Shown here: one piece after another, positions 25,983-35,798 of the stretch
Layout of the letters: each line of letters starts with the position of its first letter
Numbering within the stretch: position 1 is the first letter of the stretch
From: Chryseobacterium piperi
Lineage (GTDB): Bacteria; Bacteroidota; Bacteroidia; Flavobacteriales; Weeksellaceae
NCBI RefSeq assembly: GCF_002285635.2
Contig: NZ_CP023049.2
Location: 4,030,001-4,094,000 of the forward strand
Direction of reading: 5' to 3'
DNA length: 64,000 nt
Notes under the pieces: generated by a model
Told to the model about the DNA's origin: nothing
Database searches by the model: none
Seen by the model: the letters and a program-made list of their open reading frames with translations, nothing else
Made by a program: the position numbers and the translations under genes

Positions 25983-25990
25983 CAAATTTA
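25983..25990 (-). promoter_or_regulatory. -7 box directly before dusB
   Basis: TAAATTTG on the minus strand is separated from the dusB ATG by only 4 bases (CACC). A start about 5 bases after the box would fall on the A of ATG. Confidence 0.5.
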
Positions 25991-26064
25991 CGAAATTCTA
26001 AACTTTCATAGGAAATGATATTATCTATGAAAATTATGAATGATTTTGGAAGGGTATTATTTGA

Positions 26065-29000
26065 TTAGAAGCTTGCTTTTACCTGCATACTTCCAATGTG
26101 TATTGTCCTTTCACCTGAATTTCTACCTTCGTAATTTAAATTGAGCTGGAGGAATGAGTTGATAGCCTGTTGAATGAAAACACTCCAAACCTGGTTTTTA
26201 CCTGGCTTTAATCCATCCAGCATCTGATTTCCTACGATACTGAAGTTATTCCCAGTGAAATTATTATTGATAAAAGAGAAGTTCCCTCTGATAGAGGTTT
26301 TTTTGCGTTCCCACTGTACAGTTCCGGTTATGTCAAAAGCCTTTAAAAACTCTTCACCATCCATTCTTTGTTTCTGACGATACGCAGAAGAGAGTTCCGC
26401 CTGAATGGCGTCTGTAAATTTATAAGTAGCCTTAGGTTTAGTTTCAAAATTATTCAGCCGGTAATCTCTTGTGACAAATAATTGGGAAGAATTTTTAATA
26501 TCATGGACTGAATTTTCCCAATCAACCCTGAATTCTTTATTAAACCAATATCCGAGATTCAAGAAATGAGAAGTTTGCTCGCGTTCTTCATTACTAAAGT
26601 TGGCATTGATAAGATTATCATTTGAGATAAACCTATAGTTTCCATTCCACCCTGATTTTTCTGTAGGATTGAATTGTACGGATGTCAGGATATTCTGATT
26701 TTTTAAAATTTGATCACTGCTTTTTTCAAATGGATTAATGACCAGAACCTTATCTTTTTTGTAGAAAGAGTTTTGTGAATTCAATGAGATATTAAAATTC
26801 CATCGCTTTAAAAATGAATTTTCGGAGTTGAATACAATGGCTGGATTAACGAATAATGCCAGCTGTATTTTGTTTTTATTAGAAGGAATATAACGTACGG
26901 AATTGGTGTAAACCCTGATATATTGGGCTAAATCTGAATATTCTGCAATCTCAAATTCATCGAGCTGCTGGACACCATCACCATTATAATCCGTCCATTT
27001 GTAGATTCCCTGACCATCTGTTACTTTGATGTATTGAAATTCCCGTTGAGCTTCCTGTCCGTTTCCAAGCTCATAAAAAGCCTGTAAACGCATCCCGTTT
27101 TTGAAAAGCTGCTGATTGTACAGAATATTTCCTACTACGAAATCATTATTTCTTGCGGCAGTCATATCAGTACCGGTAGCCTGATAGAAAAACTTACGAT
27201 AGTGTATTAATGCATTTAAGGTTGTCTTTTCTGTTTTTATGATTTGACTTTCCGCCATGATTCCTAAAATATTATTCATATTCTGGAGTCTGTTGTCACG
27301 TACGGAGTCATTATCCCGCATATAGACTTTTGCTAATAATTTGGTTCGGGTACTGTCACCGATTTTCTTTTGAATGAAAAGTTCTTTCCAGCTGAAGCTG
27401 GTAACATCCATCAGTTGGGTGTCATTGTATTTCTTTCCATTATGTTCCATGCTACCACCAAATGCCCAGCTACCTTTTTTTCCGGTATATTCAGTGGAAG
27501 CTCCTCCGCGTATAAATTTGGTATCCTGTAGAGTGGCATTGGTATTTAAATAGGATAAATTTCCTTTCGTGAAAAATTTCCCCTTGATCCATCCAAAATC
27601 CAGGTCATTTTTGATCCCTTTATAAGTATCCCGCTCATCTAAATAATTGACGCGGTAGTTTAATGTTGATTTATTATTCCATTTATTCAGGAAGCTGAAA
27701 ATAAATCTATTTTGGGTTCTCTGGTTGAATTCCTGGGTCAAGTTAAAATCCCGCGAGAATTCCACATCATTGATTCGGTCAAGAATGTGAAATTGTTTAT
27801 CAATGTATTGGTATTCGAAACTTGGAGTTCCTTTCCAGTTGTTTTTTGTAAAAGTTTTATTACCATAAATACGGCCTGCATAACCGAAGTTTTGATCCGA
27901 ATCTTTAGAAGAGAATAAATTGAGATCATAATTACTTAAGGCGATGTCAGCACCAATTTTACCATCTTTAAGAAGAAATTCAGAGTTTGCTGAGAATACC
28001 TGCGATTTTTGAGGAGATGGAAGCTTTCTTACGGCTCGGTAATCCCCGGAACTTGGCCCTGTATACTCAAAGACACGGCCATTGTTCGTGGTCTGGGATA
28101 GCTTATAATCTCCGAGGTTAGGACCAAAATAAGTGAATGAAACCTGGTAAAGGGTTTCACTGGCATTCGTTGAAAACTCATAATTGGTTCCTCCAGTTGA
28201 GTTTTGAACCAGTCGGTATAGGATCTTATTGACATCATACTCGGTGACCACACCGGAAGGAGCATACATGAGATTAGGATCATTGCCGGCATCTGCCAAA
28301 ATCTGTTCGTCTTCTTTAGATAAGTTCAATGCCAGGGGCGCATTTTTATTATCATTTTCCATAAACCAACTCAATCCGACTTTCATTTTCTCTCTTCGAT
28401 GTTCAACCTTTCCTGTAAAAAGATATCTGGAATAATTTCTGTTGGTATAATTATAGGAGATCGTAATAAAATTCTGTTGGAAAATAGGCCTGAAACTGGT
28501 GAAAGTCACCTCACCGGTATTGTAATTAATAATATAATCCTGGTTTTCTCCACGTTTCATCAGGATACCGTCAATAAATACCTGTTCGGATCCTGAAATA
28601 AGCGTGATGAATTGTTCACCGTTTTTACCAGTTAGACGGTAAGGTCCCTGGTTTCCTTCAACCCCCTGGAAGCGGACCCTGTGGAACTCACTTCGTGCAA
28701 CTCCCATGGAAACATCAACAAAAGTTTTATTATCTTTTCCGAATTCTGTTTGGAACTGAAGTCCCATACTTCGGCGCTGGTATTTTGAAAAATAATTTTT
28801 AGCTTCCACCAGATCCAAATGCCCCGCTCTAAGAATAGATTTATCCTTAATATTAAGCTGCATATAGATTTTGTCAAATTCTTCTAAGGTCTGGGTATAT
28901 CCATCAGCCTGGATTGGCAGGTTATGATCCGAAATACTGGCTAAAATCGTTACATCTTTAGAAAGTCTTCCGGAGATTTGAAGGTCCATGGAGCTTTGTA

Positions 29001-29307
29001 CAGACTGTCCTTGGTTATTACCGAAAGTAATCCCACGGATGATGGATCCTTTTGAATTAAGCTCGCCCAGAAATCTTTTCTTATCATTTTTAGCAAGTAC
29101 AGCTTCATCTACAATAACCCTGTTTCTTGTTCTGACAAAGTCCAGCGTATCTTTAGCAAAAATATCCTGTTCCAATCTTGCTGCCAAAACACTGTCCTTT
29201 TTGATGGTATCTTCGGGCAGGTTGGGATTCTTCCATGAGAAAATCTGAGCATGAATTGTCAAAGTGCCCATGAAAAGAAACAAAAGTAATAGAATAAAAT
29301 TCCGCAA
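26065..29307 (-). CDS. Large outer-membrane beta-barrel protein of unknown function
   Basis: 1080 residues with a signal peptide (MRNFILLLLFLFMGTLTIHA). Residues about 80-160 resemble a domain in large Bacteroidota envelope proteins (GSIIRGITFGNNQGQSVQSS, ISDHNLPIQADGYTQTLEEFD). Residues about 220-290 hold a short domain (SEQVFIDGILMKRGENQDY, YNTGEVTFTSFRPI) that also occurs in SprA-like proteins. From about 300 to the end, alternating amphipathic strands with aromatic girdles suggest a very large barrel, ending in IHIGSMQVKASF. It stands alone between dusB and a divergent T9SS gene. I do not recognise a named family. A role in envelope biogenesis or transport is inference. Confidence 0.7.
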   Translation of the reverse strand: MRNFILLLLFLFMGTLTIHAQIFSWKNPNLPEDTIKKDSVLAARLEQDIFAKDTLDFVRTRNRVIVDEAVLAKNDKKRFLGELNSKGSIIRGITFGNNQGQSVQSSMDLQISGRLSKDVTILASISDHNLPIQADGYTQTLEEFDKIYMQLNIKDKSILRAGHLDLVEAKNYFSKYQRRSMGLQFQTEFGKDNKTFVDVSMGVARSEFHRVRFQGVEGNQGPYRLTGKNGEQFITLISGSEQVFIDGILMKRGENQDYIINYNTGEVTFTSFRPIFQQNFITISYNYTNRNYSRYLFTGKVEHRREKMKVGLSWFMENDNKNAPLALNLSKEDEQILADAGNDPNLMYAPSGVVTEYDVNKILYRLVQNSTGGTNYEFSTNASETLYQVSFTYFGPNLGDYKLSQTTNNGRVFEYTGPSSGDYRAVRKLPSPQKSQVFSANSEFLLKDGKIGADIALSNYDLNLFSSKDSDQNFGYAGRIYGNKTFTKNNWKGTPSFEYQYIDKQFHILDRINDVEFSRDFNLTQEFNQRTQNRFIFSFLNKWNNKSTLNYRVNYLDERDTYKGIKNDLDFGWIKGKFFTKGNLSYLNTNATLQDTKFIRGGASTEYTGKKGSWAFGGSMEHNGKKYNDTQLMDVTSFSWKELFIQKKIGDSTRTKLLAKVYMRDNDSVRDNRLQNMNNILGIMAESQIIKTEKTTLNALIHYRKFFYQATGTDMTAARNNDFVVGNILYNQQLFKNGMRLQAFYELGNGQEAQREFQYIKVTDGQGIYKWTDYNGDGVQQLDEFEIAEYSDLAQYIRVYTNSVRYIPSNKNKIQLALFVNPAIVFNSENSFLKRWNFNISLNSQNSFYKKDKVLVINPFEKSSDQILKNQNILTSVQFNPTEKSGWNGNYRFISNDNLINANFSNEEREQTSHFLNLGYWFNKEFRVDWENSVHDIKNSSQLFVTRDYRLNNFETKPKATYKFTDAIQAELSSAYRQKQRMDGEEFLKAFDITGTVQWERKKTSIRGNFSFINNNFTGNNFSIVGNQMLDGLKPGKNQVWSVFIQQAINSFLQLNLNYEGRNSGERTIHIGSMQVKASF

Positions 29308-29448
29308 TTTCTCTAAAATAATTGGTAAAAATACTTAAAAAAACGTTAAAGCCTGCCGGTTTAGCTTTATTAACAGAAAATAAAAATTTTTATTGTTTTT
29401 TGATGAAAAATACTTTTATTTTGAGAGTAACCTAATAAAAAAACAAAT

Positions 29449-30288
29449 ATGAGAAAGATTTATTCTCTAGTAGTTGCTTTGGCAACTGCAACGGTAGTGT
29501 ATGCACAAACTACTATTACTCAATGGAATTTTGACGATTATACGAGCAGTGCTTCAACAGGTTCAGGAATGGCAACGGTAATAGTTGCAACCGGTGACCC
29601 AACTTTTCCTGCCGGAAATCCCGGAAGGTCATGGAGCGTAGCCGGATTTCCCGTACAGGGTACAGGATCTGGAACAGCAGGATTTCAATTTGAAGCAAGT
29701 ACTGAAGGATACAGCGGAATTACGGTATCAGTAGATATGGCAGGTTCCAATACCGGGTCTAAGTACTATCAGATGCAGTATACTGCTAACGGTTCAACAT
29801 GGATTGATATTGGTGCAGTGACAGCTATTGGATCGACCTCTCCTTTAAACTGGACTACTATTACGAACTCTATCCCATCTGATGCGGATCATAATCCTAA
29901 TTTTGCATTTAGAGTTGTATCTGTATTTGATCCGGCCAATAATAGTACCTATGCTGCGATAGGGGCCTCTTCAAATTATAATGCTACATCAGGAACGGGA
30001 AGGGTGGATAATGTGACTATTTCAGGAACGGGAGAAGCTTTGTCTGTTTCGGATGTGAATAGCGTAAAACCAAATTTTATTAAAAATACTTTTGTGAAAG
30101 ATGACGAAATTATTTTTGGAGCTCCGGTAAGAGATATGAAAGTATACAATATGTATGGGATGATTGTAAAACAAACTTCTGTAAAAGAAGGTGAAACTAT
30201 AAATGTTTCCGAGTTACAAAAAGGAAGTTATATTGTTACCGGTATCGTAAACAATGAGCCGGTTTCTCAGAAAATTTTAAAAGATTAA
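29449..30288 (+). CDS. T9SS-secreted protein with C-terminal sorting domain
   Basis: 279 residues. The signal peptide ends ...TATVVYAQ. The mature part is a beta-sandwich rich in Gly, Ser and Thr (WNFDDYTSSASTGSG to TGRVDNVTISG), similar to jelly-roll anchoring modules. Residues about 205-279 form a type A T9SS sorting domain (KVYNMYGMIVKQTSV, INVSELQKGSYIVTG, QKILKD), which directs export across the outer membrane and attachment. No catalytic motif is seen. It is probably a surface or extracellular protein. It marks the left edge of the accessory block. Confidence 0.85.
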   Translation: MRKIYSLVVALATATVVYAQTTITQWNFDDYTSSASTGSGMATVIVATGDPTFPAGNPGRSWSVAGFPVQGTGSGTAGFQFEASTEGYSGITVSVDMAGSNTGSKYYQMQYTANGSTWIDIGAVTAIGSTSPLNWTTITNSIPSDADHNPNFAFRVVSVFDPANNSTYAAIGASSNYNATSGTGRVDNVTISGTGEALSVSDVNSVKPNFIKNTFVKDDEIIFGAPVRDMKVYNMYGMIVKQTSVKEGETINVSELQKGSYIVTGIVNNEPVSQKILKD

Positions 30289-30315
30289 AAGTAAGGTGTT
30301 TTAGTTTCAATATGA

Positions 30316-30403
30316 AACTGCCGGTTCATAAAAATGAGCGGCAGTTTTGTTTTTAATACCATCCTCTTCTGGCGGCATTGATAATGGATACTAAATTAAA
30401 GAC
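30316..30403. repeat. Left copy of an 88-bp imperfect direct repeat
   Basis: This sequence matches 42910-42997 with about 6 differences in 88 bp. Read on the minus strand it still encodes F-N-L-V-SIINAARRGWY-stop, almost the same last 15 residues as the protein ending at 42947 (LNLGSIINAARRGWY). It is therefore a scrap of that gene's 3' end plus its terminator hairpin (here with one mismatch in the stem). See the finding on the accessory block. Confidence 0.85.
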
Positions 30404-30834
30404 TCTGATCGGCTGTTTTTCTTAATGGAATAGAAAAATTAATTCTTTTTTAGTAGTAAAAATAGCTTTTTGTTAAATATTGAGTGAATTTCACAATATA
30501 AAAATTGAAAAATAAGGTTTTATACTGTGTGAAGTTTTATATGTTGCAATAATATATTTCTTTAATTCTGTATAATTGTTAAAAAAAATTAATGTATTTC
30601 AAAAATATTTAATGTCCATAGAAATTAATTATTTAATTCGAATTTCATGTATTTTTTTTGATTTCTATTTTAATTATACTAATGTATTCACATAATAAAA
30701 TTATTTTGATAATTAAATTAATATTTCTTTGTCTTTTTATTATTTAAATAGACAAAGAATGTGCCTGTTTGTTTGGTATTAAGTAATAGAATGTAATAGA
30801 TTTATTTCAATTGTTAATTAAAATACAAATATAG
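30404..30834. other. AT-rich region upstream of the Rhs operon
   Basis: 430 bp of very AT-rich sequence without a convincing gene. The promoter of the operon starting at 30835 should lie here. I see no box that stands out. Confidence 0.35.
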
Positions 30835-32502
30835 ATGAAGAAACTCTACATGAGTGCATTTTCGATATGTACTATTCTGACTGTGTCTGGTCAGGAAACA
30901 CTCTGGCAAAAAAATATTAAATCCTCTACTCAGGATTTTCTGAGCCAGGTAACCACTACTATTGATCAGCAATATTTAATTACAGGAAGTGCTATTCAAA
31001 CAGGTAGCAGCCAAAAGGTAGCAGGTGGCAGTAATCAGAATAACGGTTACGATTTTCATTTGGTGAAGCTCAATCAACAGGGAGAGCAGGTTTGGGAGAA
31101 ATACTTCTCAGGAAATAACCATGACTATCTTTCTGCAACGGTAGCAACCCAGGAGGGAGGATTTTTAGTTTCGGGAACCTCATATTCAGGTAAGGGTCTT
31201 GATAAAAAAGAAGATTCCAAAGGAGGTAGCGATATCTGGTTGATAAGAATCAACGAGTTTGGAGATGAATTATGGCAGAAAACGTTAGGGACAATTGCTG
31301 ATGAAGAAGCCAGAGCTGTTATTCAAACCACGGATTTAGGATTCTTTGTAGCCGGTAATGTACAAAATGCCTCTAAAGGTTATGGCTCCAAAGATGTGTG
31401 GATCATCAGGCTTGATAAAGACGGAAAAGAAATTTCACAACTGATTTTAGGTGCGAGAGGACTAGATGAAGTAGAGAAAATGATTCCTACAAAAGATGGA
31501 GGTGCGTTGGTAGGGATTTACTCACGCAGCGAAGCTGTGAATATGAGTAATCAGCAATCAGTAATGAGTAATGAAAAAGAGATGATCTCCAATTCAAAAG
31601 CTGATCGTTCTACTATTACTAATCACTCATTACCTATTACTTATCAATCCAAAACCACTGAGAATTTCGGAGAAGGTGATTACTGGATCGTAAAGTTGAG
31701 CAAAGATGGAAAAGTTGAATGGGAAAAGAATTTTGGAGGAAAAGGAGATGATCATGTAAGAACCCTTGCTTTAACGTCAAACGGATATATTATAGGTGGG
31801 GAGTCCAGATCTGAGAGATCAGGAAACAAGACCGTAGGGATTGAAGAAGGAACTGACCTTTGGCTGGTTTCACTAGACGAAAGAGGAAGCGAGCAATGGC
31901 AGAAATCTTACAATTTAGGAAACAGAGACGTTCTAATGAGTATGAGTACTATTAGTAGCCTCTCAACTAGCAACTCTCAACCAGCAACTAAGGGCATCTT
32001 ACTCGGAGGTTACACCCAGGCGGAAGGAAGAATAGAATCTAATGATGAAACGTTCTGGATGCTGTATGTAAATCAGGATGGAAGTGAACAGTGGAGAAAA
32101 CATGTTAAAGGAAAGGAGAAGAAAAAAGAGGAAAGATTGTCAGACCTGAAATTAAATAAAGATGGTTCGATCATCCTGGCAGGAACCAGCGCAGAGGAAT
32201 TAGGAAAGGAGAACTGGAAGATTGTGAAGTTAGGAGACAAACAGCTTGATCAGTTAATTGAAAAGCAAGACATTAAAATCTATCCGAACCCGGTATCAGA
32301 TTATGCGTATGTAGAAATTGGATTTGATTTCAAAGATGCAGAGATCAACCTCTATGATATGGGCGGAAGACAATTGCAGAGCCTTAAAACTAAGAATAGA
32401 GTGACTAAGCTGAACACTCAGAATTTAATTCAGGGAGCTTATCTGGTTACTGTAAAAACGGATACTAATAAAACCGCTAATACTAAAATTATTAAAAAAT
32501 GA
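30835..32502 (+). CDS. T9SS-secreted beta-propeller-like protein
   Basis: 555 residues. Signal peptide MKKLYMSAFSICTILTVSG, then about six blade-like repeats with the pattern GG(Y/F)..HLVKLN..GE..W.K (for example DIWLIRINEFGDELWQKTLG, DVWIIRLDKDGKEI, DYWIVKLSKDGKVEWEKNFGG, DLWLVSLDERGSEQWQKSY), and a C-terminal T9SS type A domain starting IYPNPVSDYAYVEIGF. Two low-complexity stretches (residues about 238-275 and 365-385) interrupt the repeats. Its stop overlaps the next ATG by 4 bp, so it heads a four-gene operon with two Rhs proteins and a lipoprotein. It probably acts at the cell surface. The ligand is unknown. Confidence 0.8.
   Translation: MKKLYMSAFSICTILTVSGQETLWQKNIKSSTQDFLSQVTTTIDQQYLITGSAIQTGSSQKVAGGSNQNNGYDFHLVKLNQQGEQVWEKYFSGNNHDYLSATVATQEGGFLVSGTSYSGKGLDKKEDSKGGSDIWLIRINEFGDELWQKTLGTIADEEARAVIQTTDLGFFVAGNVQNASKGYGSKDVWIIRLDKDGKEISQLILGARGLDEVEKMIPTKDGGALVGIYSRSEAVNMSNQQSVMSNEKEMISNSKADRSTITNHSLPITYQSKTTENFGEGDYWIVKLSKDGKVEWEKNFGGKGDDHVRTLALTSNGYIIGGESRSERSGNKTVGIEEGTDLWLVSLDERGSEQWQKSYNLGNRDVLMSMSTISSLSTSNSQPATKGILLGGYTQAEGRIESNDETFWMLYVNQDGSEQWRKHVKGKEKKKEERLSDLKLNKDGSIILAGTSAEELGKENWKIVKLGDKQLDQLIEKQDIKIYPNPVSDYAYVEIGFDFKDAEINLYDMGGRQLQSLKTKNRVTKLNTQNLIQGAYLVTVKTDTNKTANTKIIKK
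31550..31655 (+). repeat. Heptad-periodic inverted repeat inside the propeller gene
   Basis: The left arm has ATGAGTAATCAGCAATCAGT-type units and the right arm ATTACTAATCACTCATTACC-type units. Both show a 7-bp period built on ATTACTn or its complement, so the arms are imperfect inverses. The insert stays in frame and adds about 35 residues rich in Ser, Asn and Thr between propeller blades. Confidence 0.5.
31951..31992 (+). repeat. Second heptad array inside the propeller gene
   Basis: Consecutive 7-mers of the form CAACTAG, CAACTCT, CAACCAG, CAACTAA run through a Ser/Thr/Asn-rich, in-frame segment. The repeat unit differs from the array at 31550. Confidence 0.45.
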
Positions 32503-35500
32503 AAAGATATTTATTTCTTGTAGTGAATCTGTTTTTATTCAACTGTTTTTATTCTCAGGACACGGGAGGATTTATGCCAAAAGTAGTCTCGCCACCACCA
32601 TCGGTGATGGAGATGGAAAAATATACGACATATGATGTCAATTTACTGAACGGTGTGGCTTCTTTTGACATCCCTCTCTATACGCTGAAAGCTGGTGATA
32701 TTAATATCCCGATAACACTGAACTACAGGACTGCCGGGATAAGATACAACCAACAACCCGGAGAAGTGGGTTTAGGATGGCAGATATCCCCTACGTACTT
32801 GATATCAAGAATTGTGAATGGAAGAGCTGATGAAGCTCATGAAAGACCAAGTGAAGAAATCACCAACTCTTATCTTTCAAAGCCGGGATACCACCGGGAT
32901 ACTTTTTTGAGTTCATTTAGCTCTTTCTCACTAGGTGCACAACCTCTAGTAGAGCAATATGACAATGATTTTGATATTTTCAGCTTCAATTTGCTTGACA
33001 GCAACGGCGAATTTCTTATTGACAACCTGGCAACAAAGAAAATCGCTTCAACCCAAAAAGCGGTAAAATTTAATTACGAACTGGGAAATATAAACAATCA
33101 ATCAAATTACAAGGCTATCCAAAGTTTTAATGCGGTAGATAAAAATGGTATTAAGTACTATTTTGGCAAAGACCTTGCAGATCCCAACGCAAAATACCAT
33201 ACCCTTTCAGCAGATCCCCCTGCACATACCCAGGTTTGGTATGTTTCCAAAATCGTTGATACCAAAAATAATTTTGTAAATTTTTCCTATAAAACAAATA
33301 GCGAATCCCGGTACAATTCTACCTATGTATTTACAGTAAGTGAATCCGTCGCAACTAAGACTTATTATGGAACTGTTTATGATGCATTGTCTTCTGACAT
33401 TCAAAACGAAGTTTTAGGTCCTCAGGAATCCCTTGTAGTTGATCGAATGACAACGTCCAATGGGCAAAGGATTGAATATGATAGGGATGGGTCAAGTAAT
33501 AGAATTAAAAGTATAAAAATATATGACAACAAGAATACATTGATAAGAAAAGTAGATTTTATCTATAAAATAGCCCAAAAAATTTTCTTGGAGAAAGTCC
33601 ATATTTATGACGGAATAGACCCCAAAGCCAAAACCTACGTATTTTCATATTATGACGAAAATGTCGCCCATAATAAGCGTGATCTGTGGGGCTATTATAA
33701 TGATGAGGGAATCCCCGATTTTATATTTCCACGATACGTTGGCATTGTTGATAATATAACACTTATGGACGCTGTACAAGACTATAATACTACCTACGAT
33801 ATAATAAGCTATAATATATCTCAAACTCCCTTACGTGATGTTCCTGGTTTTCCAGCAATGGAACCAATCACTTCCCTGGATAGACCGAATCATTATTACT
33901 CTTTAAAGAGTATAAAATTTCCTACAGGGGGAATCAGGGAATTTGAATACGAGGCCCATAAGTATAAGGGTTATGATGAAGCTTACCATATAGAAAATGC
34001 AGATAAATTTTTTGGAATGCGGATCAAAAGGATCATTTCCAGAGACAGAGAACAAAGTACTCCAAATCTTATTAAAGAATACCGGTATGGTTCCGATGGT
34101 AGTGGATATGGCAATCCTTTTGAAGATTTCTCTGTTTCTCACTCAACCATCAATGAAAGTTCCAAAATATCTATAAGTGAGGATGGTACTGTTAACACAG
34201 GGAGGGTACTGAGCTTCACTAACCAAAATCCATTCTTAGGCTTATTCAATCAACTAGGATACATATATTATCCAAAGGTAACAGAATACAGCTTCGACAA
34301 AATTTACAAAGATTTTAATGCTCAATTGGCAAAAGATAAAACGGAATACTATCATCGGGAAGGTATAGCCCCAAATTATTATGCCTTTTTGAAGTACTCA
34401 ACACACTTTAATAATTATGGTAACTATTATGGTTTTACCAACCTGTCAGGTGGAATAGAGAAGGAAGATAAAAGGATCTATTACATGAAAGATACAAATA
34501 ATAATTTTGTACCGATAAAAAAAGTTGAGAAACTGATGGGAAGAGCGGACCCAGTTGAGAAAAAAGGGATAAGGATCTCTCCTTTTTATACTTATGCAAG
34601 CTCCACACACTCTGGGCTTTATCAGAAATTCCCTAATTCGATGAACTCCTTTTACAATTTTGATCGTTATACCATTAGAGTTTTAAGGGATCTGGAAAAA
34701 GGGACAAAGACAACAGATTATTATGGTTCTCAGGAACTTGTTACAGAGGTTACAAAAGATTATGCCAATGCAGATCACCTACAACCCACCGGCCAGAAAA
34801 CCCTCCATGCCGATGGATCTAAAACCGAAACCCTCTACCGATATGCTCATGAAAAAGGAAACCAGTTGATGATCAGTAAAAATATGGTTGGGATTCCCTT
34901 AGAAACAATGACCACTCAAACTATTGGAAATAGTACTAAAACTTTATCAAAGGTAGAAACCATTTATCCCAAAACTCAAACTGAAGCGAATACAAAAACA
35001 TCAGGATTGGTATTACCGACCTCGGTACTTTCTTATGATATTTCCAATCTTTCATTACCAGGTATTACCGAACTTACCTATGATCGATATGATTCTAAAG
35101 GAAACATTCAGCAGTATACCTCAAAAGTTGGAGTTTCAACAACAATTATCTGGGGCTACAATGGAACTCACCCTATTGCTAAAATAGAAGGAGCTAAATT
35201 ATCTGATATTACCCAATCTTTGATCACTACCATTGTCAATGCTTCCAATGCTGATGCAGCTAATCCCGCTCAGGAACCTGCGCTCATTACGGCATTAGAT
35301 AACTTTAGAAAGAATTCAGGTTTATCCAATTACCAGATCACAACATATACTTACGACCCTTTAATTGGTGTAACCAGTATTACCCCTCCATCAGGAATCA
35401 GAGAAGTGTATATCTATGACACCGCTAACAGGCTGAAAGAAATAAGACAGGATTCCAAAACAGGAAATCTGGTAAAAGAATTCAAGTACAATTATAAAAA

Positions 35501-35504
35501 CTAA
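32499..35504 (+). CDS. Rhs/YD-repeat protein, first half of a split Rhs system
   Basis: 1001 residues. The signal peptide ends ...FNCFYSQ. The N-terminal region (VSPPPSVMEMEKYTTYDVNL, NGVASFDIPLYTLKAGD, IPITLNYRTAGIRYNQQPGE, VGLGWQISPTYLISR) is the SpvB-like entry to an Rhs shell. YD-type repeats follow through the body, ending in EVYIYDTANRLKEIRQDSKT then FKYNYKN. It lacks the hyperconserved Rhs core and a toxin tip. The next gene, 6 bp downstream, supplies these, so one Rhs shell seems split over two exported polypeptides. Confidence 0.8.
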   Translation: MKRYLFLVVNLFLFNCFYSQDTGGFMPKVVSPPPSVMEMEKYTTYDVNLLNGVASFDIPLYTLKAGDINIPITLNYRTAGIRYNQQPGEVGLGWQISPTYLISRIVNGRADEAHERPSEEITNSYLSKPGYHRDTFLSSFSSFSLGAQPLVEQYDNDFDIFSFNLLDSNGEFLIDNLATKKIASTQKAVKFNYELGNINNQSNYKAIQSFNAVDKNGIKYYFGKDLADPNAKYHTLSADPPAHTQVWYVSKIVDTKNNFVNFSYKTNSESRYNSTYVFTVSESVATKTYYGTVYDALSSDIQNEVLGPQESLVVDRMTTSNGQRIEYDRDGSSNRIKSIKIYDNKNTLIRKVDFIYKIAQKIFLEKVHIYDGIDPKAKTYVFSYYDENVAHNKRDLWGYYNDEGIPDFIFPRYVGIVDNITLMDAVQDYNTTYDIISYNISQTPLRDVPGFPAMEPITSLDRPNHYYSLKSIKFPTGGIREFEYEAHKYKGYDEAYHIENADKFFGMRIKRIISRDREQSTPNLIKEYRYGSDGSGYGNPFEDFSVSHSTINESSKISISEDGTVNTGRVLSFTNQNPFLGLFNQLGYIYYPKVTEYSFDKIYKDFNAQLAKDKTEYYHREGIAPNYYAFLKYSTHFNNYGNYYGFTNLSGGIEKEDKRIYYMKDTNNNFVPIKKVEKLMGRADPVEKKGIRISPFYTYASSTHSGLYQKFPNSMNSFYNFDRYTIRVLRDLEKGTKTTDYYGSQELVTEVTKDYANADHLQPTGQKTLHADGSKTETLYRYAHEKGNQLMISKNMVGIPLETMTTQTIGNSTKTLSKVETIYPKTQTEANTKTSGLVLPTSVLSYDISNLSLPGITELTYDRYDSKGNIQQYTSKVGVSTTIIWGYNGTHPIAKIEGAKLSDITQSLITTIVNASNADAANPAQEPALITALDNFRKNSGLSNYQITTYTYDPLIGVTSITPPSGIREVYIYDTANRLKEIRQDSKTGNLVKEFKYNYKN

Positions 35505-35510
35505 CCCCTG

Positions 35511-35798
35511 ATGAACAAAATAATTATCCCTATAGGAGCCTTGCTAATCGCAGGATTAGCCCATGCTCAATTAAGCCCGACTGAAAATTATGTTTATTCT
35601 AAAACATACCTTGATTATAATGCCAGTAATCAACCTACCAAAACTGCAGAAACCGTAGAATATTTTGATGGTTTAGGGAGACCTAAACAAATTATTAATA
35701 TCAAAGCCTCTCCTTTAAGAAGAGACGTGGTTACCCATATTGAGTATGATGGTTTCGGAAGACAGGTCAAAGACTTTCTTCCTGTTCCCCAGGCACAA
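35511..35798 (+). pseudogene. DUF6443/Rhs gene, 5' part, interrupted by an IS
   Basis: 96 codons before the IS: a signal peptide (MNKIIIPIGALLIAGLAHAQ) and the DUF6443 start (YVYSKTYLDYNASNQPTKTA, EYFDGLGRPKQIINIKASPL, HIEYDGFGRQVKDFLPVPQA). The frame then runs into IS sequence and stops at 35858. It continues exactly at 37339: joining 35798 to 37339 restores one open frame of about 1175 codons reading ...[17 protein letters not shown]..., so the insertion is clean. Confidence 0.9.

Noticed and set aside
26065..29307. Naming the large barrel protein SprA
   Set aside because: Some short motifs resemble SprA, but the length (1080 versus well over 2000 residues) and overall layout do not fit.
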